Shown in pieces: positions 21,991 through 32,693 of a stretch of DNA of 64,000 nt. The notes under the pieces were generated by a model. It saw only the letters and a list, made by a program, of their open reading frames with translations. It was not told where the DNA came from and ran no database searches. The stretch comes from Paulinella micropora. Lineage: Eukaryota > Cercozoa > Imbricatea > Euglyphida. A program made the translations under genes and the position numbers. The stretch lies in the NCBI GenBank assembly GCA_009731375.1, contig BJOX01000156.1, positions 215,967-279,966 on the forward strand, given 5' to 3'. How positions within the stretch are numbered: position 1 is the first letter of the stretch; the number at the start of each line of letters is the position of its first letter.

Positions 21991-24171
21991 CTAATTTCTG
22001 ATAATGCAGCAGCGTGACCTCCAGCACGGGCCCTCGTTGTCGACACATTTTTGCACTTTGGTTAGGGCGCGGTTGATGGCGCTCGCGATCCATTCGCGGT
22101 TGTTGCCAAACACCCCGCCGCCCACAAACGTCAGCAACACACGACAGTGTTCCCCTTTGGCCGCCCTTTCGAGCGCACACCACAGCGTCGATTCGTACAG
22201 CGAGTCCAGGGCCAGCTGCGCAAATTCGCGCCAGAACTGCCCGTCGCCGGGGTTTGCCGCATAGGAAACGCCCAGCGCCGAGCACAGTACCTGGTGCACG
22301 AACTGGCCGCCACCGCGCGGCGGTCGCAGAGAAAAACGCAGGTTGTTGCGTTGCGCGAAGGGCACCTCGGCGTTTGTGACTAGGCCTACTTGCAGTAGCT
22401 TTCGGATCTCGTCCTTGTCGCTTAAATTTTTTATATAATTGTTTATGTGGGGGAGCCTGCACTTCACGTAGCCGTTCTCTACGCGCAAACTCTCCACGCC
22501 TGGCAATTGTTCCTTGAAATGTTCAATGACCGGCCGCAATGTGTTCAGCTGGCGGTCGGCGCGCTGGCCGCGCTTTTCTTCTGGCTGCATTGGCAGGCAG
22601 TACTGCCGATAGGAGAGCGCTGGCGCCGCCGCCAACACACAGTCGGGCCCCTGGGTGTGATCGCATATGTAACCGGTGAGGCCGTGCTCAGGCGTTTGCT
22701 GGGAACTGGGGAACTCAAGGCAATTGAACTGCGAGGCGACCTGGAACAGAGCGCCCCTGTTTTCTTCTTTGCAGTGGTCGTTGAAGGCGGAGCGCGTAGT
22801 CTGGTGCGAGAAGCTCACGCGGCCTTTTCCCGGGAACGAGCTGCACGCAGCCACTGCCCGTTTCCTTATTTCGTCTAGCGAAACGAGCTCGAAGCCGCCC
22901 GCTATGAAGGCGCGGCCCTCGTTCTGGAGCAGAAAAACCTCTTGCCCCCTAACGTAACCCCGCCCCACGTTGAACAGGCCTTGCATGCTCTTGTATTCTG
23001 CCTCGTTCAGCTGCTTGGATTCGGACGAGCTCTCTGCCTGGCCAAACAGCTGCTTAAACCATTCGTGTTCTTCAAAAGACATATCTTTGGCGCCAGCTCT
23101 GCCAACTTTTGACGCGAGGCTGCTTGCCGCTCGCCGGTTTTCCCATTCGGCGGCGGCGGCGGGAAGGTCGGACAAATGTTGTCCGGCGACACCGGCAAGC
23201 GCCCGGGTCCATTCCTCGGGGATGCCGCCGTACAGGGCACCCGCCACCTGGCCCACCAGCACCGCCGCGGGACCCGCGACAGTGCCGAGGTTCACGCAGC
23301 GCAGGACGGCGGCCTCGAACTAGCGGGCCCGCAGGTGCTTGACGCCGTCAAGGAAGTGCAGCGCCAGGGCCAGGGCGCCAAAGCAGCTGTACGTTCGCGC
23401 GCGATCACCTGCTAATGTCTCTGTGTAAGCGGGCGACCTCCAGTTCCAGACGGCGGACGAACCGTTCAATAGTTCGACGACAGTGTCGAGCAGCTTGGCG
23501 GGCGTGTTCAAGCCAGCGGCTTTAGCTGGCGTTTTTAGCTGCTCGTTAATTTCCTGTGCCAGGCCTTTCAGCACCTCGTCGAATTGTGAAAAATCGTTGG
23601 CACTGGCGGTCAGCGCGCGATGCAGAACCGCCGCAAACGCCATGCAGCAGTGCGCAGTGTCCTCCCTCTGGTGTGTGGTCTTGCTTTGCCAATAGGCCAT
23701 CCGCAGGCACCCTGGCAGGTCGTACCTGAGCGCGGCAGGCGCCACCCGCGTGAGCGGCGCGCAGCCTCCGTAATTGTCCTTTGGACAGCCGATTCGGGTA
23801 AAGTTGTTTTTTTCAGTCTTGAACTCCATCAGCGCGGCCTGGACTGTCGTGCCCAGGAGCGCCGACTCAACAACAGGCGGCAACACGCGGAACAGTCCTC
23901 CCGTGCGCCATTTTTCAAATAGAGTCCGCAACCGGACGAAGTCAGTGTCACTGCCCACCTTCAAAAAGTGCAGGAAGCACAGCATCATGGATGTATCGCT
24001 GCCCCACTGCCCTGGCGTGATTCCCAGCTTCGTCCACAAGGGTCTGTAGACGCCTCCCAGGTCGAGGCACGCTGCGTTGCTTTGCGAGATTTCCTTCGGC
24101 AACTCCAGCGCCTCAGCAATGGCGCCGCCATAGAGCGCGTCGGTAGCAGCGCTCTGCTTTTGCTCATTCAT
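21991..24171 (-). pseudogene. ADP-ribosylglycohydrolase fused to a macrodomain-like protein, with in-frame TAG
   Basis: From the ATG at 24171 the protein follows the DraG/ADPRH fold: ALYGGAIAEAL near the start, WGSDTSMM (the usual W-x-D-D-T-x-M metal motif, here with Ser) and a later VAPAALRYDL stretch. A TAG at 23320-23322 interrupts the frame. Directly after it, in frame, comes the expected ADPRH end (EAAVLRCVNLG, then VAGALYGGIPEEW). The usual second Asp cluster before that end is replaced (LGTVAGPAAVLVG), so the metal site looks degenerate. The remaining 350 residues contain GALFQVASQFNCLEF, TGYICDHTQGP and VGGGVFGNNREWI, which I recall as a widespread uncharacterised macrodomain-like family. 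The expected role is removal or binding of ADP-ribose. Confidence 0.7.
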
Positions 24172-24429
24172 GTCTTTTTTTTCGCGCTCCTTCACTCACA
24201 AAACTTTGAGAGGAGGCAGAGACCGCGGGGTGTAGCAGCAGACTCCTTTTTTGGCGGTCTGTTTATTTAAGATACAAGATACCTGTAGTTACCTTTTTTT
24301 TGCTTCGGCTTATATTGGAAGGAAATGCACTGGACCCCCCCGCTCCCCGCACCTCCCCCTCTCTTTGCTTCTGATATTTGCGGGGAGGGGGGGCAAGACA
24401 CAGCGGTAGCAGAGAGACTGGGGAATTTT
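24172..24429. other. Promoter side of the ADP-ribosylglycohydrolase gene
   Basis: The stretch is T-rich on the coding strand, with short G/C runs near 24335-24390. No gene or clear promoter motif. Confidence 0.35.
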
Positions 24430-25075
24430 GTTTTCTGCCAACACTTATTAAAGGAATTTTTATTCTGAGTCACCTGATTTTTCCTGTGGCAGGTGCGACA
24501 CCTGAGTTGATTTTCCTCAATGTTCCCTAGAAACCCAGAATTTTGTCACCGGATTTCTGAGGTGCCAGGTGCGGATTTTGTTTCCCTATGTCCCCAAAAA
24601 ACCCAGAATCCGGGTACCTGACTTTTGTGGTGAAAACGACACCAAAAAAATCCGTCGCAATTTGCGGAACTTAGCCAAAGAAAAAATTTAGCAGAGGACG
24701 TCGCAAATTTGAAATCGTTTTTTTTGGGGGAAAGAATGGCGGGCGGGGAAAAAAAATAAGACAAGGAAATTTTCCCCGCCCGCCATTCTTTCCCCAAAAA
24801 AAGACACTTGCAAATTTGTCATTGCCTTTTTGAACCTCGAAAAAAAACCTGAGAAAATTTGAACCCGAGCGAGATGTCAACAAATTTCGCGAAAAACCGC
24901 AAATCGCGGCTAAAAAGACGAAAGCGAAAAAATTTCGTCGCAGTTTGCGAACTTTTGGCAGGGGGGGGGCCGTCCGCCCTTTCCCCCCTCTCCGGGGGGG
25001 GGGGGGGCGCCCCCCCCTTTCCCTTCCTCCAGAGGAGGGGGGGGCCTGAGAATTAGTGTGTGGCGAAAGCAAAAA
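24430..25075. repeat. Hairpin-bearing intergenic repeat, right of the ADP-ribosylglycohydrolase gene
   Basis: The order of blocks is the same as at 21475-21960, with the gtcacc...gattttt block present in several diverged copies. The near-perfect hairpin at 24703-24818 pairs gcaaatttg...gggaaagaatggcgggcgggg with its complement. Poly-G/poly-C tracts follow at 24960-25045. Short frames here have no coding character. Confidence 0.75.
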
Positions 25076-25145
25076 AAAAGTCTGAGCTCTCTTTTGGTTT
25101 GTGCGCCGCACACTCTTCCTCTAACCCCCGGGCGGCGGGGGAGGC

Positions 25146-25987
25146 ATGTCGGACCACCTGGAGGGCAGGTTCTCCGTGAGCATCTTTGGTAGCATCACGG
25201 CAGACCCCTTGCTAGGCTTGATCAACGTGTCCCGAGCGCTGAACTACGTCCAGGACTGCGGCCTCAAAAGAGCACGCCAAAAGATCCAGAGGCCAAGCGC
25301 AGGTTCGGTGACGTGGTCTTCACTCGGATCAAATTTAAGGGCACTCCGCTCGCCAGCCTCGCCTGCAGCCAGGATTCCTTAGCCAGATTGTTTGATCGAT
25401 TCGAGCTGAGAGGACCAGCAGCCGAGGAATTGCTCAAGGAGTTTAAGCGCGTTTGCAGCGACCCCTCTTTACAGCTCCCTGCGGTTTATCACATGATTCC
25501 GGGCTCCAATGTCATGGAAGGAGACAAGGGCTCTGCTCAGCCGCCCGAGACCAGCGACGAAACAACCGAGGAGGAGGAGGACGAGGACAGCGACAAAGAA
25601 GAAGAAGAAGCAGCAAAAGCAGTTGCGCCAGTGTCGTCGGCGGCCCCGGGCGCGGCCCCCGAGAAGGTTCGTCCCAGAAAGAAGCAAAGGAGAGAGCCCA
25701 CGGGAACCAGCGGGCCCCCGCCTGCCGGCAGAGGTGAGATTGCCAAGAGCGTCCGGGAACGGAAGCAGCGCCTGTCCCAAATGGCAGAGTCCATCCACCA
25801 ACTGGCCAGGCTCGAGAAACAACTAGACACCGCGCTGGAAACCTTGCGCTCCTTTGGCCCCACCTCTCAGTTCCGCGCGGAGGCAGTGGAGCTGTTCTTA
25901 GACAAGGTCTCCTTGGAGTTGGGGGACGGGGCCCTCCGCGCCGGCATTTCCGCCGCGCCACCCTCTCCGCCGGCGGGCCTGGCCTGA
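25146..25987 (+). pseudogene. Acidic/coiled-coil protein with a frame change
   Basis: Coding starts at the ATG at 25146 (FSVSIFGSITADPLLGLINVS, which resembles the opening of KilA-N-type DNA-binding domains). It changes frame near 25275 and continues to TGA at 25985-25987. The second part has KFKGTPLASLACSQDSL, a long Glu/Asp stretch (about 25545-25610), a basic cluster (RPRKKQRR) that could be a nuclear signal, and a Leu/Gln coiled coil before the end. The KilA-N resemblance is weak. The combination suggests a nuclear DNA- or chromatin-associated protein. Confidence 0.5.
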
Positions 25988-26108
25988 GTTTCGCGCGCGG
26001 CCCCCGCGTGCAGGTTTAGGCAGGGCTTTTAATTGTACTACCTTTTCTGACTCGAGAGCTGCGGCAACGGCACACTTCTCTCCCGTTCTCCCCGACCCGG
26101 ACAAAAAC

Positions 26109-26127
26109 TTTTTTTTTAATTAAAAAA
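26109..26127. terminator. AT palindrome between convergent genes
   Basis: The run tttttttttaattaaaaaa lies between the plus-strand gene ending at 25987 and the minus-strand gene ending at 26133. It matches the palindromes at 8.9 and 43.3 kb. Confidence 0.4.
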
Positions 26128-26132
26128 TGTCA

Positions 26133-27186
26133 CTAGAGAAAGTCGATCACGTAACAGCTAGCCAACAGCCTGCGCACCATCGCGGCGCCTGCCGGGTCCG
26201 ACAGGGCCAGAAAGTCGTGGTCGAACTCCTCGAGCGTGGGCTCCCTGTCGACGTTAGCTAGCAGCAAGCGCGCATACTCGGGCTGGCCACAAATGTAGAC
26301 ATTGAAGTAAACCCACCACAGCGAAGTCTCGCAACTCTCGTGGCACAGCAGCTCGTACGCCGCGGTCCACCCCGCTAGCGCGGGCCCGGGTGCGACGCTG
26401 GACGCCTTGCAACGCTGGTAGAACCGTTCGGCCAGGTTGTCGTCGAAGCGGCCCCGCGATTGCGGGTAGCGGTCATGAAAGTTCAAGATGTTGAGCGCGG
26501 CCCAGGCCGAACAGGTAGTAGTGCAGGCTGAAAGCCGGCACTGGCGCGCCCCTGCCCTGGCACTCACGGTAGATGGTCTCCAGCGCGCACCTCACCGCAC
26601 CCGGGCCGGCAGCGACGGGAGCGATCAGCGCTCCGCCGCAGTTCGGCACCACCACCTTGGCCACGGGCCGGTAGCGCACGACACAGTCCCGCAGCACTTG
26701 GCGCATGAACCGGAACTCAGCCGGGGACGTTTGCGCAGCGCTCGCAAACACCAGGAGCTCTGTGCCCGGGTAGTGCGACAACGCCTCGGACTCGGCCAAC
26801 AACGTGTGGCTGACAAAGGCCGCGCTGTCCAGAGCCTCGGACGCACAAATCCCTACTGGTAGCAGCGCTCTCAAGTTCGTGCTGAGCTCGGCCAGCAGCC
26901 CGGCGCGGCTGTGCGGCCTCACGCGCACGAGGCCCGATTGCAAGCGTTCGAGCAGAAAGTCCAGGGCCCGTTCGGCCGCCTTGGCGCCTAAGCCCCGCCG
27001 TGCAGCTGCATTGCCGGCAGTGAGCGCGGCCTGGTACTGAGACACAGTGTCTCCCGCCGCTAGCACGACGCGACAACCGCGCACCTGCGCGGTCAGGGTT
27101 AGGCACAGAGCGACGTCGCGAGAATGTGCCGCGACGACCACCGTAGTAGACGCAGGATTAACGGCGCGAGACGGCAGTTGGCCCAT
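26133..27186 (-). pseudogene. Hypothetical protein of about 350 aa with one frame change
   Basis: From the ATG at 27186 about 225 residues read open: an N-terminal alpha/beta segment (TVVVAAHSRDVALCLTLTAQ, CRVVLAAGDTVSQY), a helical middle, and an alpha/beta stretch with VAKVVVPNCGGALIA. Near 26500 the frame changes, and 120 more residues continue (ILNFHDRYPQSRGRFDDN, WWVYFNVYICGQPEYARLL) to the stop at 26133. Segments are continuous in style and codon use, so I read it as one gene. Family not recognised; a Rossmann-like or macrodomain-like fold is possible but unproven. Confidence 0.5.
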
Positions 27187-27430
27187 CAAAAAAAGCCAGA
27201 ATTTAAGCAAGAGTCCACGAGGTGCAACACAATCAGCCACCCCAAAAAAAAACCGAGCCAGAGAAACAACAAAGGGAGGGAACCGAAAATCGCACCAAGG
27301 GAAAGAGAAAACTAGGCCCAGGCGCGGCCCCCCATATTTTGCGGCCGGACTTTCCCCCTCCCGCCTGTCTTTCCTGATGTCACTGACTGTCCTATGCCAG
27401 CTACATCCAAACCACGGTCGCCTGCGGCGT

Positions 27431-27805
27431 TCACGTCCCCCCGCCCGGCGGCCCTTGGACACCGAGCAACAACACAACCGCACTCCCTGGGTTGTAGGAC
27501 CGCACCGCGCGCAGCACCTGCGTTCGCTCTGTACACGCGTATTCAACAACATCTGCGCGAGCAACGGTGCCCCCCCCAAGTGCTGGCAAGCGTTGGAATA
27601 CACGCAAGGTTTCAAAACACAATACCAACGCGCGGAAGAGGAGGAGACGCGCCCTCTCCTCCCGGCTCTGGCTCCGAAACTGCCAGCACAGAAAAAGAAG
27701 AAGAAGAAGAGGAAGAAGAAGAGGAAGAAGCCTCGGAGTCGAAATCCGTGGAACCTGCTGCAGTCGAAACCTCTCTCGCCAGACCGCAGCAATACCTGCA
27801 CCCAC
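27431..27805 (-). CDS. Possible membrane-anchored protein
   Basis: The frame lacks a good ATG (it starts at GTG). It has a strongly hydrophobic stretch (LLPLLLPLLLLLFLCW) that would fit a signal anchor, followed by about 80 residues with ordinary composition. The hydrophobic stretch is encoded by a (CTT)n-like tract whose complement gives a poly-Glu frame on the plus strand (27394-27837). One of the two must be an artefact. Codon use slightly favours the minus strand. Low confidence either way. Confidence 0.25.
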   Translation of the reverse strand: MGAGIAAVWRERFRLQQVPRISTPRLLPLLLPLLLLLFLCWQFRSQSREERARLLLFRALVLCFETLRVFQRLPALGGGTVARADVVEYACTERTQVLRAVRSYNPGSAVVLLLGVQGPPGGGT

Positions 27806-27837
27806 AGCTTCCGCCCAATAAAAGACTAATTTTGTAA

Positions 27838-28363
27838 CTTTTAATACTTGTTTAAATTTAAATTAAAAACAAGCTTTGACTCTTGACTCAGATTTAGGAA
27901 GTACCAAGAGCTAGTAGTATCTGAATAAGATAAGAAGCGTAAACACGGCTCAGCCGAATCTGTCTATTAAAAACATTCTGAATAACAAGTGATTCGGCCA
28001 AATGTGGGGTATCAAATTTTCCGAAATTGTCCTGCCGGTGATTTTTGACTTTTTGATTCAGACATTCAAAATTGATTTTACTAAGCAAAAATAAGGTTGA
28101 ACAAGCTCAATAACGTATTAAAAATGAGTTTCCAGTTTTATTAAAGCTTCCTGGTTTGACTGTGTGATAAGCCTTAAACATGTGTGACAAAGGATACTTA
28201 GTCACTTACTGATATCTTAACATCAGCTTTTCTCATCCGTTTCCCTAGTTCAGTTTCAATCATGAATTTGATTACTAAATCAGCTTAATTTGATTATTAC
28301 AAGCTGAATGTTAAATAATATTTGAAAAATAGTTAACCACTTTGACTTAGATTTATTTTGGTA
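27838..28363. repeat. AT-rich dispersed element, complete-looking copy
   Basis: The stretch is sharply AT-rich between GC-rich neighbours and has no gene. Its last 191 bases (28173-28363) recur in direct orientation at 55106-55296. The part at about 27996-28153 recurs as the reverse complement at 56181-56340. This marks it as a mobile or transferred element, possibly host-derived. The right edge ends next to a poly-C run and a 10-N gap (28420-28429). Confidence 0.8.
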
Positions 28364-28384
28364 TCAGGTTGGCGGAGCCCGGCC

Positions 28385-28419
<35 letters not shown>

Positions 28420-28444
28420 NNNNNNNNNNCAGTCTGTCGAAATC

Positions 28445-29323
28445 ATGCCGCCCGGGGTCGCGCCGCTTTGTGCAACCTACGTGCTGCCCCAGCCCGGCCG
28501 CGGCGCCACGAGGCGCCGCGCCGCGGCGCTGTGTGTGGAAAATACCCTGCTGTACGCCATAGAAGAGGGGGGCGGCAATCTCTGGAGCTTCAGCCTGACG
28601 GACCACGACCGGGCCGGCGTGCCGCGCGTCCTGGGCTGTAGCGGTCTGCGGCCCGTGGCGTTGGCCTCTTGCCACGGCCGCTTCTACGTGACCGACTCGG
28701 GTACGCGCGGCCTGGTCGTGTTCAAGGGCGGGCTTCGGTCGCAGGGCTCCCTCGCAAGCGTCCCCCTCGGCGCCTGTTACGACAGTGGCGTGGCGGGCGA
28801 CACCCTGTTCGTGACCGACCGCGCACGACATTTGGTACGGGCGCTGGCGGTCTCAGCGGCGCCTGGCTCCGAACGCCTGCTCCGCGAATGGGGCTCGCGG
28901 GGCAGCGCCCCCGGCCAGTTCAACTCGCCCGCGGGGCTCGCGTGCGCCGACGGTCTGGTCTGGGTCGCCGACAGCCTGAACCACCGCGTGCAGGCCTTTG
29001 GCGAGCAGGACGGCAAGCTGGTCGCGCACTGGGGCCGGCCAGGCACCCAAGCGGGCGCGCTGTACCACCCCCACGCCCTGGCGTTGTGCCAGGGCCTGGT
29101 GTTCGTCGCTGATTACCCGGGCGCCTGGCGCCTCCAGGCCTTCACGCCCGCCGGCCAATTCGCGTACGCGTTCGGGCCGCCCCGGCCCGAACGCGCGCCC
29201 TCGCTCGCGGCGTTCGGGGACCAGCTCTTCGTCAGCGGCTACGAACAAGGCCACGTCCTGGCCTTCCGTGTGGCACCGTTGCCTGCGGCCAGCACCACGT
29301 CGCCGCCAGGCGGCGACAAGTAG
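28445..29323 (+). CDS. NHL-repeat beta-propeller protein
   Basis: The ATG at 28445 follows a gap and a poly-C run. The intact 292-residue protein is built of NHL-like blades: GRFYVTDSGTRGLVVF, GDTLFVTDRARHLVRAL, GQFNSPAGLACADGLVWVADSLNHRVQAF, LYHPHALALCQGLVFVADYPG, FGDQLFVSGYEQGHVLAF. NHL proteins form six-bladed propellers that bind protein or RNA; RING-NHL relatives are ubiquitin ligases, but this one has no RING. There is no signal peptide. It is one of the best-preserved genes in the window. Confidence 0.8.
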   Translation: MPPGVAPLCATYVLPQPGRGATRRRAAALCVENTLLYAIEEGGGNLWSFSLTDHDRAGVPRVLGCSGLRPVALASCHGRFYVTDSGTRGLVVFKGGLRSQGSLASVPLGACYDSGVAGDTLFVTDRARHLVRALAVSAAPGSERLLREWGSRGSAPGQFNSPAGLACADGLVWVADSLNHRVQAFGEQDGKLVAHWGRPGTQAGALYHPHALALCQGLVFVADYPGAWRLQAFTPAGQFAYAFGPPRPERAPSLAAFGDQLFVSGYEQGHVLAFRVAPLPAASTTSPPGGDK

Positions 29324-29691
29324 CAACCACGACAAAAAAAAGCAGAAGGGCACTTCCCTTTTTTTTTGGGGGGGGGGGGCCTTGCTCCCCCACGCGCCTG
29401 TTTTCCTCTCTCCTTTCCCCCGCCAATTTGTTCGTTCTCTCTCTCTCTCTCTCTCGTCCCCCCGCACTCTGGCTCACTCTTTTTCACTCTTTCCCCCACT
29501 CCGCCATTGCCCCCGACACCTTTCTCTACAACGGCCGTTCTCGCCCTCCCCCTCCCCCTTCCACTTGCTCTCGGCACCCCCTGCCCGCACCTTCTTCTGG
29601 TCTATTTTCCTCCCAAGACAGCCGCGCAACCCTGCACACTCCCCAACAAAAGGCCGGACACTAACAAAAAAAAGGGGGAGGGACTTCTGCC

Positions 29692-30142
29692 ATGCACCAG
29701 TCCCCACTGTCGCACCGTCTGTGGCCAGGACCAGCACGGCGTGCTGTGGGTAGCAGAACAGGTCTGCCAAGGCGAGAAAAGGCTGGAGCCAAAGGCTTCG
29801 TGCAGGCCAACAGAGTGCCCGGCGCTAGGCTACCAGTGGTGGGAGAAATTCCTCACCAGCTGCTTGCTCGATCTTTTGGGCGGGCCCGCCACGCTGGACC
29901 GGAGTGCATGGACTTACGAAAAGGTGGGGGCTCTGATCTTCGATCTGTTCCGGATGCCCGACGACTACTCGTCCGTTGTGCGGGACATTAGCACAGCCAA
30001 AAAAGTGCCGGACCCGCAAGACCAAAGAGTGCGCTGGGGCGGCCTGGGCTTTTCCGCTGTCCTCGTCGTCCAGGGGCTCTGCTACCGGGACCGCTGCCGC
30101 TTCTGCTATGTGCTGCCCCAGCCCAACAGTTCGGACGTGTAA
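29692..30142 (+). CDS. Cys-motif protein, paralogue of the gene at 50.8 kb, start disrupted
   Basis: From 29,700 the frame reads PHCRTVCGQDQHGVLWVAEQVC...CRPTEC, ending TAA at 30142. The first 70 residues match the start of the gene at 50818 almost exactly, with 60 bases of matching upstream sequence. Here the ATG at 29692 is out of frame with the rest, because two bases present in the other copy after the third codon are missing. The Cys pairs suggest a small zinc site. The C-terminal part (RCRFCYVLPQP) differs from the paralogue. The long upstream extension of the frame is low complexity and not coding. Confidence 0.55.
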
Positions 30143-30161
30143 CATCTCTCTCTACATTTCC

Positions 30162-30207
<46 letters not shown>

Positions 30208-30232
30208 NNNNNNNNNNCCAGTTTCGTCAAAT

Positions 30233-30252
30233 ATTCTTTTAATTTAAAAAAA
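30233..30252. terminator. AT-rich tract between convergent genes
   Basis: The sequence ttcttttaatttaaaaaaac lies after a poly-C run and 10-N gap (30208-30217), between the plus gene ending at 30142 and the minus gene ending at 30597. It resembles the other convergent-end palindromes. Confidence 0.3.
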
Positions 30253-30397
30253 CTTTCTTCAGACACCTCAAATTGTAGGCAGGCGCTCTTTTCTTTGGGG
30301 CCGCCCAAGCGCAGCGATGTTTGTTTTTTCTTGGTGAACGTTGGCCTGATATGTCTTGACAGGCGCGCGCGCCGGTCGTACCCCGGCCGTTAGGCAA

Positions 30398-30448
30398 CAA
30401 GCGTTACGACGAAAAGTCGTGCTCTGCTTTTTTTTGTCGTAACGCTTG
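30398..30448. other. Perfect 13-bp palindrome, possible terminator or cruciform
   Basis: caagcgttacgac (30398-30410) and gtcgtaacgcttg (30436-30448) are exact reverse complements around a 25-base loop rich in T. The site is in a 380-base intergenic stretch with no supported gene. Confidence 0.5.
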
Positions 30449-30596
30449 TAGCTCTGAATCGCCTGCCAGAAGGCAAAGAAACAACTGCGGGTTTTTTGGA
30501 GGCTGCCGAAAGGACCGGCACCCGCGGCCCCCCACACACCCGCGCTCTCCCGTGCGCAGGGCTAGGCCCCCCCCCCCCGCGCCCTCTCCGGGTGGT

Positions 30597-31978
30597 TTAA
30601 TAAAAAACAACATATACATCCGGTCTTTTTGCACAGAAGGCGTGTATCTCCTTTAGCGGAATTTTCTCAAACCCAAGACGAAGCTTCCGCAGCGGCCGAC
30701 ATTGCTGCAAGCCCGCAATGGTAGTGATGTTTTTGCAGAGATATAGATTTCGACATCTCGCAGAAAGCGGCAGTTCCGCAGTCCGGCTACACTGTGTAGG
30801 CCTGAGCATTTCTCGAGAGTTAATTTAGAGAGGACGGGGAAATCGTTTAGGACACTGACGTCCGTGAACCGCGGGCACTCCACTAGGTGCAGTGTGCTCA
30901 GCTTGGGGCAGCCTGTCAGCGAGAGTAGGTCCTCGCTAGCAAGATTGCACTTCCACCGCTTCAGCTCGACTAATGATCCAGGAAACCTTAACAAATTGCT
31001 GAAGGACTCGCGGCTGCAGCCCGTGAGCGTAACCCTGAGTGTCTCGAGCGGGAGCGCGGACAGTACCCCGAGGTTCGCGCCCGTCATGCCCGTGCTGCAG
31101 TCTAGCAGGTCTAAATGCCGCAGTGTTTTTATAGACTGTAAGAGCNNNNNNNNNNTTGCTACGAGCTCCAAGCCAGAATCTGGTAGATCCCAAATGCTCA
31201 TCCGCTCCAGATGTTTGAGCGTGGCAAAAGCAGCGCGGGCTCCCTCATTGGTAAGATAATGTCTTTTGCGCAGGTTCAGCTCCTGCAGTGGCAGGTTCTG
31301 CAGTCCCAGGCCAGTGATGCGCGGACATTCTTCCAAGTCTAATCGTCGTAGCTCTGTTAACACCGGCAGCGCCGAGTCCGTAAGGTTGACGCAGCGCGAC
31401 AAAACCAGTCGTTGCAACCCTTTAAACCTCGGCAGCGCCACCCGCAGTTCGTCATCAAAAATTGCACTGCTTTCGAGGCGCAGCACAGCAACCAAATGGG
31501 CGCTCGGCAGCTGCTGCAGACACGCGTTTATGTTGGCGTTCTTGACCAGGTTCAAGCTGTGAACTTCAGAGAACGCCCGCAGGATCTCTGGCCACGTGGT
31601 GCCAAAGACCGCTAACTCTTTCACCTCTACCTTGGTGACCAGCGGCACTAGTTGCTCTCGGCTGCGAGCGCTAAGCCAACAGAGGCTAAGACTCTGCAGC
31701 GGCTCCCTGGTCGCTTGGCAAACGGGGCCAAAGACCGACAGTATTTGTCGGTGCGCGACCAGATCTGTTTTGAACTCGGGCTGCTGGAAGCCCGCCCAAA
31801 AATCAGCCGACGTGACCACCGCCCGGAAATCTGTGCACACGAGTTGCCAAGCAGCGGCCTCGGGGGCGCCCGCTAGGTCCCTGACCATAGCCCAAACGTC
31901 CAGAGGCAAAAGCCATGGAACTGCGTGCAGATGTTGTGCCTTCTGGCGTTTCACCCCCGAGTTTTGCGAAGACGACAT
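30597..31978 (-). pseudogene. F-box/LRR protein with frame change near the C-terminus
   Basis: The ATG at 31978 (MSSSQNSGVKRQ) is preferred to 32059 because the longer start adds low-complexity residues. An F-box follows (WLLPLDVWAMVRDLAG...WQLVCTDFRAVV...FWAGF), then at least nine LRRs of the Cys-containing type (LQRLVLSRCVNLTDSALPVL, LRRLDLEECPRITGLGL, LSKLTLEKCSGLHSVAGL). Near 30745 the frame changes. The LRR pattern carries on in the new frame (LQQCRPLRKLRLGF) to a TAA at 30597. A 10-N gap at 31146-31155 lies inside one repeat. Such proteins recruit substrates to SCF ubiquitin ligases. Confidence 0.75.
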
Positions 31979-32201
31979 ACTCTTTCTTTTTCTTGCAAGA
32001 AGGAAGCTGGACGTAAACGGAAAAAAAGGAATCGGCGCAGTAAAAGAAAATTTCTCCACTCTTCTTTCTTTGTTGCTAAATATCTCTGGCCATTACAAAC
32101 AAAGGCGGGGGGGGCTCTGGCATCCCCAACTAGGCGGGCGGGGAAAATGTTGTGAAATCTGGTAATCTTATTTTAAAAAACGCAGCACCAAAAAAAAGGA
32201 C

Positions 32202-32693
32202 ATGTTCCGAAAAAAGAGCAAGGTTTATTGCCTTCAACAGGCCGCCAAAAAAGAGTGGTTCAAAGATTTCTTGTATGGCCTGAAGAAGCAGGTTTTGCCT
32301 TCTGTGCAGCAGCTTAATCCTGCAATTTTCAGTGACTGGCCAGACGAGGATACACACGCGGTAAACGATTTTCTTGGCACGTACAAGCCAGCCAAAGAGA
32401 AGTACCATTCACTGAACCCGCAAGCATTCCTGAATTTTCTACGCAGCAGTCTTTCGCCACGAACAGGGTGTAGAATATGGGTTGCGCACAAGAGCGACCG
32501 TTGGTTCGCGATCTTTACTGTCCAATATTTAGACAGTGCTGCGCCACACGCAATAGTAGAGTACGTTCATCATTACGGCGCAAACGAAGCTAATTCGTTG
32601 GACGAGGAGATCAAGTCGGCCATCACGGCTTTTGCCCAAAAAAAATACAAGCTACTCGACAACAGAAATTGCCCAACGATTTTGTGCAGCTAA
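32202..32693 (+). CDS. Hypothetical protein, 163 aa, intact
   Basis: The ATG at 32202 follows an AT-rich leader, divergent from the F-box/LRR gene. The protein is mixed alpha/beta with a basic N-terminus (MFRKKSKVY) and aromatic-rich middle (RIWVAHKSDRWFAIFTVQYL). There is no signal peptide, membrane segment or known motif. It ends in TAA, and an A/T-rich stretch follows. Family not recognised. Confidence 0.65.
   Translation: MFRKKSKVYCLQQAAKKEWFKDFLYGLKKQVLPSVQQLNPAIFSDWPDEDTHAVNDFLGTYKPAKEKYHSLNPQAFLNFLRSSLSPRTGCRIWVAHKSDRWFAIFTVQYLDSAAPHAIVEYVHHYGANEANSLDEEIKSAITAFAQKKYKLLDNRNCPTILCS

Noticed and set aside
27394-27837. Plus-strand frame with a poly-Glu run
   Set aside because: The Glu run is a GAA repeat, and upstream codons are Pro/Ser/Arg-rich as in shadow frames. 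I kept the opposite strand only at low confidence.
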